Notes under the pieces: generated by a model
The model's database searches: none
What the model was told of the DNA's origin: nothing
What the model saw: the letters and a program-made list of their open reading frames with translations, nothing else
Program-made: the position numbers and the translations under genes
Shown here: positions 14,738 through 25,498 of the stretch, in pieces
How the letters are laid out: each line of letters begins with the position of its first letter
Position numbering within the stretch: position 1 is the stretch's first letter
NCBI RefSeq assembly: GCF_046630445.1
Contig: NC_092338.1
Location: 207,721,501-207,785,500, forward strand
Length of the DNA stretch: 64,000 bases
From: Rutidosis leptorrhynchoides
Lineage: Eukaryota > Streptophyta > Magnoliopsida > Asterales > Asteraceae
Reading direction: 5' to 3'

Positions 14738-15178
14738 GAATCTCTGAAATTGAATATATGAGAGGAGAGGTGTTGAGTGTATTCTATCATGCTATGCCAG
14801 ATAACTCGGCCAAAATCTGCAGTTGGCAGGAAAACAAATCCATAGAAGATTTTTAACAAGAATATGGTGATGTGGTCGGATCCAGTCTGCATCGGATTGA
14901 AACATCGGTTAACGAAAGTGTACAGCACAGCCCATCGTTGTGCCATACGTCGTTTTTTTGAAATCTCTTATCTTTGTAACCTCTCCATCGTATCCAAGTT
15001 GTTGTACGACAGCTAGCATCTCATTCTCAGAGGGGAATGCATCATATTGAGCTCTTACTGGAATGCCTAAGAAACGTCTCATGTCGGTAAGGGTGAAAGA
15101 AACTCTCCGATCAGGGTTCCGAGAAGCTAGAAAAGAAAAGTAGTCATGAGCATTGTCAACAGGTGGATGGTATGTCAT
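14738..15178 (-). pseudogene. Element K accessory ORF, N-terminal part
   Basis: The minus-strand frame 14,909-15,178 begins MTYHPPVDNAHDYFSFL and continues with FTLTDMRRFLGIPVRAQYDAF. After a 7-T homopolymer (14,953-14,959 on the plus strand) the frame changes and goes on in 14,738-14,946 with RWAVLYTFVNRCFNP and IFYGFVF. The shift is explained by one extra base in the homopolymer. The sequence ends at the GCGTA target site of solo LTR F and resumes at 12,827. No recognised domain; I know similar unnamed retroelement-associated proteins from Asteraceae. The right end abuts an LTR relic, so the true start is probably lost. Confidence 0.55.
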
Positions 15179-15179
15179 G

Positions 15180-15222
15180 GTATTGTGAATCGTTTATAAT
15201 CGATATGAACGGGGCATTATAC
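15180..15222 (+). repeat. 43-bp relic of a chromovirus LTR 3' end
   Basis: The words TTGTGAATCGTTTATAAT and GATATGAACGGGG match the last 40 bp of LTR E (5,068-5,098) and end in CA. It is the only remnant of an LTR deleted between K and G, and it marks a rearrangement junction. Confidence 0.5.
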
Positions 15223-16386
15223 ATCAGCTCCGAGAGTGGGGTTAGTTGCTTTTGTAATCTGGGCGGTAGGGGAATTTTCCTCAACTGGGGGACCAGTGAG
15301 TGGAAGTGGTTGATCGTTGGTCAATTGAGATTGTTGGGCTGGATAAGGTGGATAGCGATAGCGAAAAGGTTGATTGCTTCGCTGAAATTGATTAACCCTA
15401 GGTGGTTAATTGAATTCGGGATTTGGTGGACGAGCTGGGTATTGGACGTAACAGACTGAACCGTCAGGGTTTTCGTACTCAACTTGATATTCTTCAGTAG
15501 GTTGCGGGTTGGTACAATTAACACAAGCCTGAGCTTAGTTAACCTGCTGCGGCTGCGTCTTCAATTCTCTGAGTTATTTAGCAAGAGATTCCATCTTATC
15601 CGTGAGGGATTTGATAGCCTCCATTTGATTGTTAAGTGCAGAGAGTGGGGCAGATGATGAAGTTGTTTCACCATAATTCCAGTCATGATGATGCATTGTC
15701 ATGTTCTTGAGCAATTCCCATGCTTCGTCTGCAGTTTGGTTCATCAGATTCCCTTGAGCTGCTGCATCGATCGTCGTCCTATGATTTACCGTAAGACCAT
15801 TGTAGAAGGTACAGATTTGGGCTGACCGTTCTAGCTGGTGATTAGGGCATTTCTTTAGCAAGGTTTTGAATCGCTCCCATGCAGTATAAAGACATTCATC
15901 ATAACTTTGTTTGAAGTTAATGATGTCATTCTTCAGGTTGGTTTGTTTAGAAGGAGGGAAATATTTGGTTAAGAATTTAGTAGCCATCTCCGTCCATGAC
16001 GTGATGGAATCTTTTTCCAGTCCTTCAAACTAAGTTTTAGCATGATGAGTGAGAGAATAGGGGAACAAGTATATCCGGACTATATCTTGTCCTATCCGTG
16101 GCTGTTTGTAGGAGTTCGAAAGAGATATGAATTTATCAAGGTGAGAATTAGGACCGTCGTTTTGTAATCCATGAAACTGACAGCTATTTTGGATGAGCTG
16201 GATGATGTGATGTTTTAACTCGAACGAGTGTCTTTGAATCTCTGGAAATCTGATTGGTCCTCCTCGACCTTCAATCGAGGGTTTGGTGTTTTCTGCTAAA
16301 GTAACGCGTAACACCATTTGATTTCTGATTCGTGCTTCCTTGCGTGCTTTAGAGATTATTGCGTCTGGATCAGGTACGAATAACAA
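15223..16386 (-). pseudogene. Element G gag (Athila-like), broken
   Basis: Two minus-strand frames in the same phase (16,030-16,386 and 15,574-15,987) are separated by one in-frame TAG just after LTHHAKT, at a place where Athila-type gag normally has Trp. They encode a retrotransposon gag domain: FELKHHIIQLIQNSCQFHG, then FLTKYFPPSKQTNLKNDI, then NHQLERSAQICTFYNGL. Element C encodes the corresponding segments (FLKQFFPASKAVRLQGEI). Further stops follow toward 15,250, where a Pro/Gln-rich tail with CVNC is still legible. It is cut before protease. Gag would form the particle that packages element RNA. Confidence 0.75.
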
Positions 16387-16833
16387 CGGCCCTGATCTAG
16401 ATCGGGTTTGGGTTATACACTGGGTATGCTTTTTAGTTTTTAATTTTTCGAAAATAAACTAAGATAATCTAAAGTAAGCTAAACTAGTCTAAGGTAATCT
16501 AATTCTAAGGTAATCTAGTTTTATCTAGTTTAATCTAAGGTAGTCTAAAGTAATCTAAGGTAATCTAATTTAATTAGCTAACTATCCTACGGTTGAATAT
16601 GTTTTTGGTTCCGGCTACTGATTCCCTGGTATTTCGGTAACAGAGCTCCGCATGAACTATTCAACAAACCAAGTGGCCAGGCCGACTACGAAGAGGCAGG
16701 ATCCTTTTGGTCCCAATATAATTGGTGACTGTTCGGAAAATCCAACAACCAAGTCCGTGTATAATTGTCTTTCTTAGACACCACTAAATGCTTGTGAATA
16801 AGTTTGATAGAGAGCAGTATTGCCTGATACCAG
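16387..16833 (-). other. Leader of element G between PBS and gag
   Basis: Noncoding. It contains a run of near-identical TAATCTAA/TAAGGTAATCTA words (16,450-16,585), a local simple-sequence expansion. No gene seen. Confidence 0.5.
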
Positions 16834-16852
16834 CTCCCCGGTAGCAGTGCCA
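16834..16852 (-). other. Primer-binding site of element G
   Basis: The complement TGGCACTGCTACCGGGGAG resembles the tRNA-Asp-type PBS TGGCGCCGTTGCCGGGGA used by Athila elements, with a few mismatches. It lies just inside the 5' LTR end. Confidence 0.65.
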
Positions 16853-16871
16853 AAAACTTAGTATTCTCCCA

Positions 16872-18840
16872 TGATATGGCCTAAATGGACGGTTTTTATT
16901 TGCGCATTGTCGTCGGGCCACGGCTCGCCAGGATCAGCCACTCGTGGGAGAGGGTACTGTTTTAAATTTATATTTAGCGGGGCCTAAATCTTACTACTCC
17001 TTATAAGTAAGGGAAGTATGACCTAGAGTCGTATTTTTGAGATATCAGTAGAATCGAACCTATATTTAAGCCTAAGATAGTTAGGGAGTAGTGGTTATTT
17101 ATTTTGGGATTTTCTAATTTATAAGACAGATAAAGTAAATGGGATAAAATTCGTAATTTAGATAAGGTTAAAGTGAGTGCATACTATGACTTCATCAATT
17201 ATTCTGCTGAGATTATTGAATGCTGGCTCATGAATAGGCAGAGGCCTTGTATTCATTACACTGGTCCTAAACGCCCATGTCATAAGACATGTCACTGGGT
17301 ATTGCATTAGGCTTGAAGATTCTGAATAGACAGCAACGTCCCTTACCCCTGACGCCCGTGCAGTCTGACTACAGGCATACACGTTCAGACGGCTCATCCA
17401 ATTGAGCGACTCGGATGGGTGACGTATTAACATTCTAAAATGGTCTAAACTTTCTTAAGCATAATAGAATACATGGTTTACCATATCCGAGAGACGTGAT
17501 GTGTTTCAATTCTTTCGTTAATGATTAGTTTTGAAAGATAGTTAGGCCCTTAAAAAGAGTTCAACCATACAGAACGCCATGGCCAAGTCAAGCTGACTTC
17601 TATGAACACGTTCGGTTATCCTAACGGTCCAATCCTTTATGTGTCTAAACAAATAGTTCCTTAATTAACTAAGAATCCCTCAAGCGGGGTGCAATGCTTG
17701 AGACCACGTTATGGTGCAGTGTACTGGTCAACACTAACTGGGTTCCATGGCCTTACTTAGCAGAGGTACAACTTACAACAACCGTTGTGCTTCCGTGTGC
17801 ACGTACGAAGTTTATATGCTTGGTGACTACACTACCATGGTCTAGGACCGACAATGCACTAAGGGTCTAGTCAGATGTTTCAATACGAAAGAGTGCTCAG
17901 TCGGAATCCAAAGCTTGATAGACTTACTACAACCGGTGTGCCTCAGTCGATCTTATGTTGTATCCGATAGACTTCTCTTACCAAGGAGTGACACAAATAG
18001 TGTACTCTGAATCAGGGTTCGCGACTTCCTAATAACAGAGCCTATAACTACGTTCTATTAGTTGGAAAAGCGATTGAGTTTAAAGCATAATCGGAAAGCA
18101 TTTCAACAGCATGCACATACCATAATATTATTTCGGCATTATAACTGCTTACATCATAACATACACTAAAGATAACTACTCGCTAATCATGGCAACAATA
18201 TCATAAAACATTATATAAGATAAAGGATAGAAGTACCAGTAGATTAAACGAGTTCTAAATACAAAAGTGACAACTTCAAGACTCCAGACCGCTCCTAATA
18301 CAATCTTCAGCGTTCTTCTCCGTGTACTAGGTTTCCCGCACGGAGTCGAAGGTCTTGAGAGTATGACTAATATTGTATAAGAGAGAGAAAGAAGTGAATT
18401 GAAATGTGTATTGGAATGAATGACAAAGACCCTTTAAATAAGCAAAGTGTTTTGCCTGCAAACGGCTGGCAAGGCGTATAGCAAGCCATTTGGCAGGCCG
18501 TATTTGGCACGTCGTTTGCTTGGCAGCCCGTTTCTTGGGGCCGTTTGCTGCATGCCGTACCCCATACTGGCAAGCCGTTTGGCAAGCCGTATGGCAGGCC
18601 GTTTTTGGTGCTGGTCAGCCTTGATTCACTAGATCCTAACTTGATTTCTTGTCTTTCACCGTTTTTGCTCTAGAATCTTCGTTTTAGATCCGATTCTCTT
18701 GATTCTTTTTGCACCGCCTTCATAATTACTTGTTCTTCAATTCTAACTGACGAAGTGGATATTTTGCCAACAAAGTTCGAATCTTTCTTGTTTTTGGGCG
18801 TTAATACCGGGGTAAAAACGTGACTTTTTAGCCGATATCA
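16872..18840 (-). repeat. 5' LTR of element G
   Basis: On the minus strand it begins TGATATCGGCTAAAA (at 18,840) and ends GGCCATATCA (at 16,872), giving TGAT...ATCA ends like LTRs C and F. PBS and gag lie downstream. Its length is 1,969 bp. The TATA-like element is the complement of CCTTTAAATAA (18,431-18,441). Small minus-strand ORFs, for example 17,158-17,433, have no recognisable content. Confidence 0.75.
18457..18606 (-). repeat. ACGGCYTGCCA iterated array upstream of the LTR G TATA box
   Basis: About nine imperfect copies of an 11-mer reading ACGGCTTGCCA on the minus strand (GGCAAGCCGTTT and variants on the plus strand), spaced irregularly, end about 20 bp from the TATA-like element. 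This is a possible binding-site cluster in U3. Confidence 0.75.
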
Positions 18841-19560
18841 GAGAGGCATACAAATCATGGCATTTATTACATAAATAGTTGTTTACAGATGGTATAAAGT
18901 TCCTACGTGACAATGGATTGAACCATAAACACACAAATTAGAGAAAAAATACCGATTTAGTTAAGGGTTGGGGACGATGAACAGTGATGATGATGATGGT
19001 TCTCCTTGAGAGCAAGTGGGCCTATGTTTTGAAAGTGAGATTTGAAAATGATGGGAGCAAAAGTGAACTTTTATCCTTTTATAGGCAAATGTTGACTGGA
19101 AAATTTCTTTTTCAGTCAAGCTTGCTCGAGAACCATTAACATACACGCATAGCTCGAAAAATTGGAATTTCAGACACCATTGCTCGAAAACATTCAGCTT
19201 TTGAACTTGCTCGAAAACATTCATTTTTTGGTACAGTATGAAAGCCTTAAGAATTTTAAGAAATTCTGTGAAATAATCAAGTTAAAGTTTAAACTTTAAT
19301 TATTTTTCAAAATTTAATTTTCTTAAGTTTTTACAACTTTTGAGACCGGGAACCATGAGGCAGTCATTTAGACACATCCTCTTGAGGAAGTCATAAGGAC
19401 ACATCCTCCATCATTTGTTGATTGTGATTTTGAGGTAGTCATTTAGACACATCCTCTTGAGGCAGTCACAGGGACACATCCTCCGTCATTGCTGACTCTT
19501 TGGTTTGGGACAGTCATTTAGACACATCCTCCTGAGGCAGTCACTGGGACACATCCTCTA
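18841..19560 (-). repeat. Partial LTR I (minus strand)
   Basis: This sequence hosts G on its left side (5 bp after the G end: GAGAG) and H on its right. On the minus strand it shows a TATA box (complement of CCTTTTATAGG, 19,075-19,085) and four copies of TTYTCGAGCWA upstream (19,121-19,216 in complement). A CT-rich leader follows. This is LTR promoter architecture, but neither end is present, so the LTR call is inferred. Confidence 0.5.
19350..19560 (-). repeat. Minisatellite GAGGATGTGTC...TGACTGCCTC in LTR I
   Basis: Six copies of GACACATCCTC alternate with GAGGCAGTCA-type words on the plus strand. They form three roughly 60-75-bp double units, each with a 'CATTTAGACAC' half and a 'GGGACAC' half. 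This higher-order array lies in the U3 of LTR I. The H insertion is at its end. Confidence 0.85.
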
Positions 19561-21078
19561 TAAAGACCCGTCATAATCTATAAGAACGAATACAATACAT
19601 ATGATTACATCGCGAGGTATTTGACCTCTGTATGATACATTTTACAAACATTGCATTCGTTTTTAAAAGACAAACTTTCTTTACATCGAAAGTTGTAGGC
19701 ATGCATACCATTTCATAATATCCAACCTAATATGTCATTTACTTATTAATAATCTTGATGAACTCAATGACTCGAATGCAACGTCTTTCGAAATATGCCA
19801 TGAATGACTTCAAGTAATATCCTTAAAATGAGCTAATGCACAACGGAAGGTTCCTTTAATACCTGAGAATAAACATGCTTTCAAGTGTCAACCAAAAGGT
19901 TGGTGAGTTCATTAGTTTAACATAATCATTCATTTTCAACATTTTAATAGACCACAAGATTTCAGATATTTAATTGTACACGTAACCCGAGTACATAAAA
20001 ACACGCGTAAACCGCGAATTAAAAATCCATCTCATATCAGGCATTTCGCATAAACTGCATAGAAATAAAAATCTTTCATATGGTGAACACATGGTAACCG
20101 ACATTAACAGAATGTGTCTAGAATATCCCCATCATTCCGGGACTCTCATCGGACATGATAAAATCGAAGTACTAAAGCATCCGTAACTCGGATGGGGTTT
20201 GTTAGGCCCAATAGATCTATCTTTAGGATTCACGTCAATTAGGGTTTCTGTTCCCTAATTCTTAGATTACCAGAATAAAAAGGGGTGATATTCAATTCGA
20301 TAATCCAACCATAGAATGTAGTTTCGATTACTTGTGTCTATTTCGTAAAATATTTATAAAATCAGTGCATGTATTCTTAGTCCCAAAAATATATATTGCA
20401 AAAGCATTTAAAAAGGGAGCAAATGAAACTCACAATACGATATTTTGTAGTAATAAATATGCATACGACGATACTGAACAATGTAAGGTTGGCCACGGAT
20501 TCACGAACCTATATCAGTTATATATATCAAAACATATAATGAAAATCAAATAATTCCATCTATTAATTATATAGTATTTATATAGTTAGTGTTGTAGTTT
20601 ATATATAATTTGTACTAAATTCTAGTATACATATTTTATTTATATATTATATCTTAAATTACATGTTATATATGTATTTATTTTGTATATATATTTATAA
20701 TAGAAAGGTTAACATTTTTAATATATAATTATAGGTAATATTAATATAATTATACTATAAGTATATTTTTATATACAAAAATATATATTTGTTATAATAA
20801 TATAATAATGATAATGATAATGAAATTTTAAATAAAAAGGTAGTTTTAATAAAAATAAAATTTTTAATAATAACGATCCTTTTAGTAATAATGATATTGA
20901 TAATAATAATAACTATAATAATAATAATTTTACTACTAATATAATGATAATAATTTTAATACTAATAATACTAATAATGATAATTATATTAATAATGATA
21001 ATTTTAATAATAATACTTATATTAATAATAATAATAATAATACTTATAAACATAATAAAAATAATAATACTTATAAAC

Positions 21079-21164
<86 letters not shown>

Positions 21165-23850
21165 AATAATATTAATAATAAATCTACCTTTGAAGTAACA
21201 AGCTTTTCTAAAAAAATACGCCATTGCCCAGGCTTGAACCTGCGACCTATCGCTTAAAACAAACACCCCTTAACCATTGAACAATTTATGTTTTTCTAAA
21301 ATTATAACTAATCTATAAATATGTAAACCGTCCAGCTGTTCGTTTCCTTTTTCTTCTTCTAAAAAAAATAATCGACTGGAAATCGTTACTCTCATCAATC
21401 AAATACATTTGGGTTTCGGACCAACTTGAAGATTGAACATAACAGCCCAGTTTCTCGTCGGCCCAACAGGTGTTGCAGCCCAACAAGACAACCTAATTAA
21501 ATAATGAAATATGTTAACTGTATTGGATAATTAGTTTTTTTGATTTTTAGGGTATAACCCGAACGTTTGTAATTCTCTTCCTCAATAGAACCATCATCAT
21601 CGATCCATCATTATTAATCAATTATCTCGTCATCATCATACTTCCCTAACCATCATCCTAATCGTATAACATTTCCACCATCATCATAACATTTATATCA
21701 TCGTAATCACTTCAACGATAACCATCATCTTTCTCAGTTTCGTTTTCATCATCATTAAGTATCATACAATCATCAAAACTTATTCGTTATCATAACCCTA
21801 ACATCAATTAATTCTCGCTATTCTTCACGTTCATCATCAATTATTACTCATAATCATTATCTCGTCAATTCGCTACATACTACGTTAATTACCATTATTC
21901 TTACCACTGCTCATCGTCACTAACACAAGGGTTTTGAATTAAAGAGTAACCAGAAATTTAGTGATAGCAAGAACACCAGTTTAAAGAGCTTGATGGTTGG
22001 GTTTTGGTCTGAGCAGGAAGAGACAATGGGCTTTGAAATAATTGGCCCAAGTTATGAGTTGGATCTTTAGTTCAACAAAACAAATCGTGGTTCAACAGAA
22101 AAAAATATCCGATCATTAAAAAAATCACAGCCCAACACGTGTTATTTTGAATTGAACGAGATTAGTGGGGGGTGGGGTCTTCATTTAAAAGAAACAGACA
22201 AGCAGCAAAAAAATATCGTGGCTATCATCATCATTCTTCTCTCACTGTATCCTTTTTAATTTGTCACTGTAATTGTAACAGAAACATATATACGTACGTA
22301 GTAGCAGAGGTCGTTATCTATGATCTTCTTCGATAAGACAGCAGTAGTTCTTCATGGGTTTGGTTTAAACATAAAACAGTAAGCAAAAACTGTAGTCCTA
22401 CAGTGACTTAAATGATGATAGTTATGGTTGGTTGAACATGTGGGTTTTTTTCTATATGTAGTAACCATGGTGTGAATTGTACTTGAAGGTATAACGTGGT
22501 GATGGTACGGTGGTGGATGGTAGACAGTGAAGGTGGTTTCTTGATGGTGGCAGAAGAAGAACCGAACATAAATAGTAACAACTAGCTCGATTGATTTTTG
22601 CTGTAGTAATCAAAAGTAACGAATACGGTGGTTGTCATGGGTGTTCCGGTGATTACCGATCAAAAGAAAAGAAGAAGGAAGGAAGAAGAGTATGCTAGTT
22701 ATTTTTGGTGTTTGAATGAAAACCAAATAGTAATGGGTGGTGTTCTACGGTTGAAGGTGAAAGTGGTTATGGTTGTTGGTCGACTGATTCAAAGGAATAG
22801 ATTTGTGATAGAGCTTGTTTGGAACTAAAATAGAAAAAAATAATAATATAGGATGATGGTGGTTAGTCGTGGTTGTTTGAGAGGGTAGAAGGTTGTAGGG
22901 TTTTCGAATTAAAATATGGTGAAAATTGATGATGTTGTTCGAATTAAATGATAGGTGGTAGTATATGTGTGCATTAATATGCTATAAGTATATATATAGA
23001 ATTCATATACACGATGCTGTTGAAAGAAACAAACATCAAACATATATAGTAGTCTACATAATATAAAAACAATAATTATTCAAATGTGATTAAACGTGTG
23101 GAATCAATTATCAATCATAATAGTAATTTATCAATAATCAACATTTAAGCAGCCACATATATTGTAATTATGTGCCGACAGTTTTATTAGGAATAGTATT
23201 TCATACTCCGTTGTTAATTAGTGACAGATAAAAGTCTTCAGAAAAATCTTAAAATTTTAAATTAACTATATTTATTTATTTTGGTTTTTATGGCATAAAA
23301 TTTGATGATTAATTTATTAAATAAAAATTACATCAAACGTTCCTCTCAATTCTGAGTAAAATATAAAAAATTCTGAAATTTAATAAACAGCTCCTAAATA
23401 CATTTTTAATAAGTCTATAATTTATAGAACTCATTTTTGTATCACCGTTTATTTTAAAATTACATATGTTTGAATTTAACTTGCTTAATATCAATCGGAA
23501 CATTAGACGAGTATTACAATCATTTAATATTTATTTTAATATACCTTATTTATATATATAGATATATTTTAAATAAAAAGTATTATAATATGCTATTTTT
23601 ATTTTATTAATTTTTAATAACAACAACATATAATACTTTAAATTATATTTCGAATTATTATTTATATATACATACACACATATCTATTTACAATTAATTG
23701 TTCATGAATCAGCGAGAGCAGTCGAAGGCCAATGCATTCATGTAAACTGTTTCAAAATTTTTGAGACTCAACATTACAGACTTTGATTATCGTGTCGAAA
23801 ACATATAAAGATTAAGTTTAAATTTGGTCGGAAATTTTTGGGTCGTAACA
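19561..23850 (-). repeat. 3' LTR of element H (about 4.3 kb)
   Basis: On the minus strand it starts TGTTACGACCCAAAA at 23,850, directly after the PPT complement, and ends near 19,561 with GACGGGTCTTTA, where a CA end is not preserved. The last kilobase carries the conserved chromovirus block in complement: GATAGATCTATT near 20,212, the CAACC/GGTTG stem-loop at 19,889-19,902, and GAGGTATTTGACCTC near 19,612. It is nearly twice as long as LTR E. The extra length is in the AT-rich middle (20,560-23,700), which contains a trinucleotide expansion and no supportable gene. A later insertion there cannot be excluded. Confidence 0.7.
20878..21179. repeat. (ATA/ATT)n trinucleotide tract
   Basis: Imperfect ATAATAATx repeats with a pure core at about 21,078-21,161. 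Poly-Ile frames on both strands are artefacts. Confidence 0.95.
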
Positions 23851-25210
23851 GTACCTACCCGTTAAAGAAATTTCGTCCCCAAAATTTGATCGAGGTTGTC
23901 ATGGCTAACAATAAGAATGTTATTATGACGAATACGAGCTAAAATTTAGAGTTTTATCATCAGCGAGTAATATGGATAAAACAATTTAATTAAGTGAAGA
24001 GTACGAGTGAAGCTATCGCAAAAGAGTGAAATAAAAAAATGCAGGTTTTTCTTAACCGGTGACGTAGTCACGATTGGTTTCCGAAAATCAAGGAATTTAG
24101 AGAAAATCTTTGTAATAAGATTTGGTTCTCGGTAAATAAGGAAATTTGGATTCGCTTTTATTAAATGCGATAATCTGTTTTGATTGCTCTGTCGGATATT
24201 TTACTATAAATCCACCCCCTTCATTTTCTTACACTCACACCTTCTATTCTTTCTCCCTTAATTTATACTTTAAGGCATGCGTTAATATGCTCCATCCAGT
24301 ACTGATTCTTGATATACTCCTAACTTTCATATCTATCATTCTTCTTTTTCATCTACCACCGGAGGATTTTATCTATTTTTACTATTACCTTGGGATTATA
24401 GTATTTTTAATTCTCCCGTGCCGTTTCAATTCGTATTGATATGCACTGTTTGTAATTTATGTGTCGTTGTCGAGCTTCATATTCTATTTTATATTTAAAA
24501 ATTCCATACTTTGTCTCCTCTTCCTGACTTCAAATCAAGCGAATAATGATCCAGAATTCGTAGGTATGGATTTTTGAAATGAACATAATTACTGTTCTAA
24601 GAAGGAAATTGTGATGGCGCGATCTTGATTTGTCAAATTATCAGAATACCTCGGAAAAGTCCGAGTTATCAAGAAAAATATTTTCCTGATATGTTTAGAG
24701 GTTAAGTAGAATAAAATAGTCGTGTAACATGACACATGATGACGTTATAATCTGTGAATCATCACGTTCCATTTAGAAACTCAGCATGAATTACTGTAAT
24801 ATAATCACGTTGATCAAGTGTCATTATATTATACTAACTCATGCTTTAGTTCTCAACATTACTTCAAAAACATTCATACTTTAAACTCGAAGGTTTCAAA
24901 ATTTAGAAACTAAAACAGTTTCCTTTACGATGTGATACAGATAATGCGAGAAGATAATGATTTCAGATAAGAATAGTTATGAAAATATCTTTTGAAATAT
25001 GGAGGATATCTATAATGAAAGATATGATGATATCTTAAAATATCTAAGATCAGAGGATGATGAAGAATATTGTCCGTAAGAGTTTTAAAGTAAGGAGTAA
25101 GATATTCGCTAAAGACTTCAGTAGACACTGAATCATTTAGATTCTTTGAAGGCAGATTTAGTCTTGGTGATTTATCCACAGCCTCCTTCATACTTTGCAC
25201 AATCCGTTTT
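23851..25210 (-). mobile_element. Element H: 3' internal region, cut by element B
   Basis: The complement of the PPT (GTACCTACCCGTTAAAG, from 23,851) joins the LTR, and the internal sequence extends right until LTR B begins. It aligns with E's internal region in complement. At 24,925-25,210 the minus strand is open for about 95 residues (RLNLPSKNLNDSVSTEVF; ILRYHHIFHYRYPPYFKRYF), matching the decayed frame in E. I do not recognise that protein. The pol and gag of H must lie to the right of the window, since B interrupts it. Confidence 0.7.
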
Positions 25211-25408
25211 TGTAGTGACCCGAACTTTTCCATGTTTATATATATTAAATGAAATTGATATTTATATGATTAAGTGTTTCCAACATGTTAAGCAATCAAA
25301 CTTGTTAAGACTTGATTAATTGAAATAGGTTTTATATAGACAATTGACCACCCAAGTTGACCTGTGATTCACGAACGTTAAAACTTGTAAAAACTATATG
25401 ATGTCATA

Positions 25409-25498
<90 letters not shown>

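Noticed and set aside
19350..19560. CRISPR-like alternation of repeats
   Set aside because: Plant nuclear context; the spacers are themselves repeated. It is a minisatellite.
20913..21266. Poly-Ile proteins on both strands
   Set aside because: Trinucleotide microsatellite inside LTR H.
22628..22828. 66-codon ORF in the middle of LTR H
   Set aside because: Low-information sequence without known motifs, inside a noncoding LTR.
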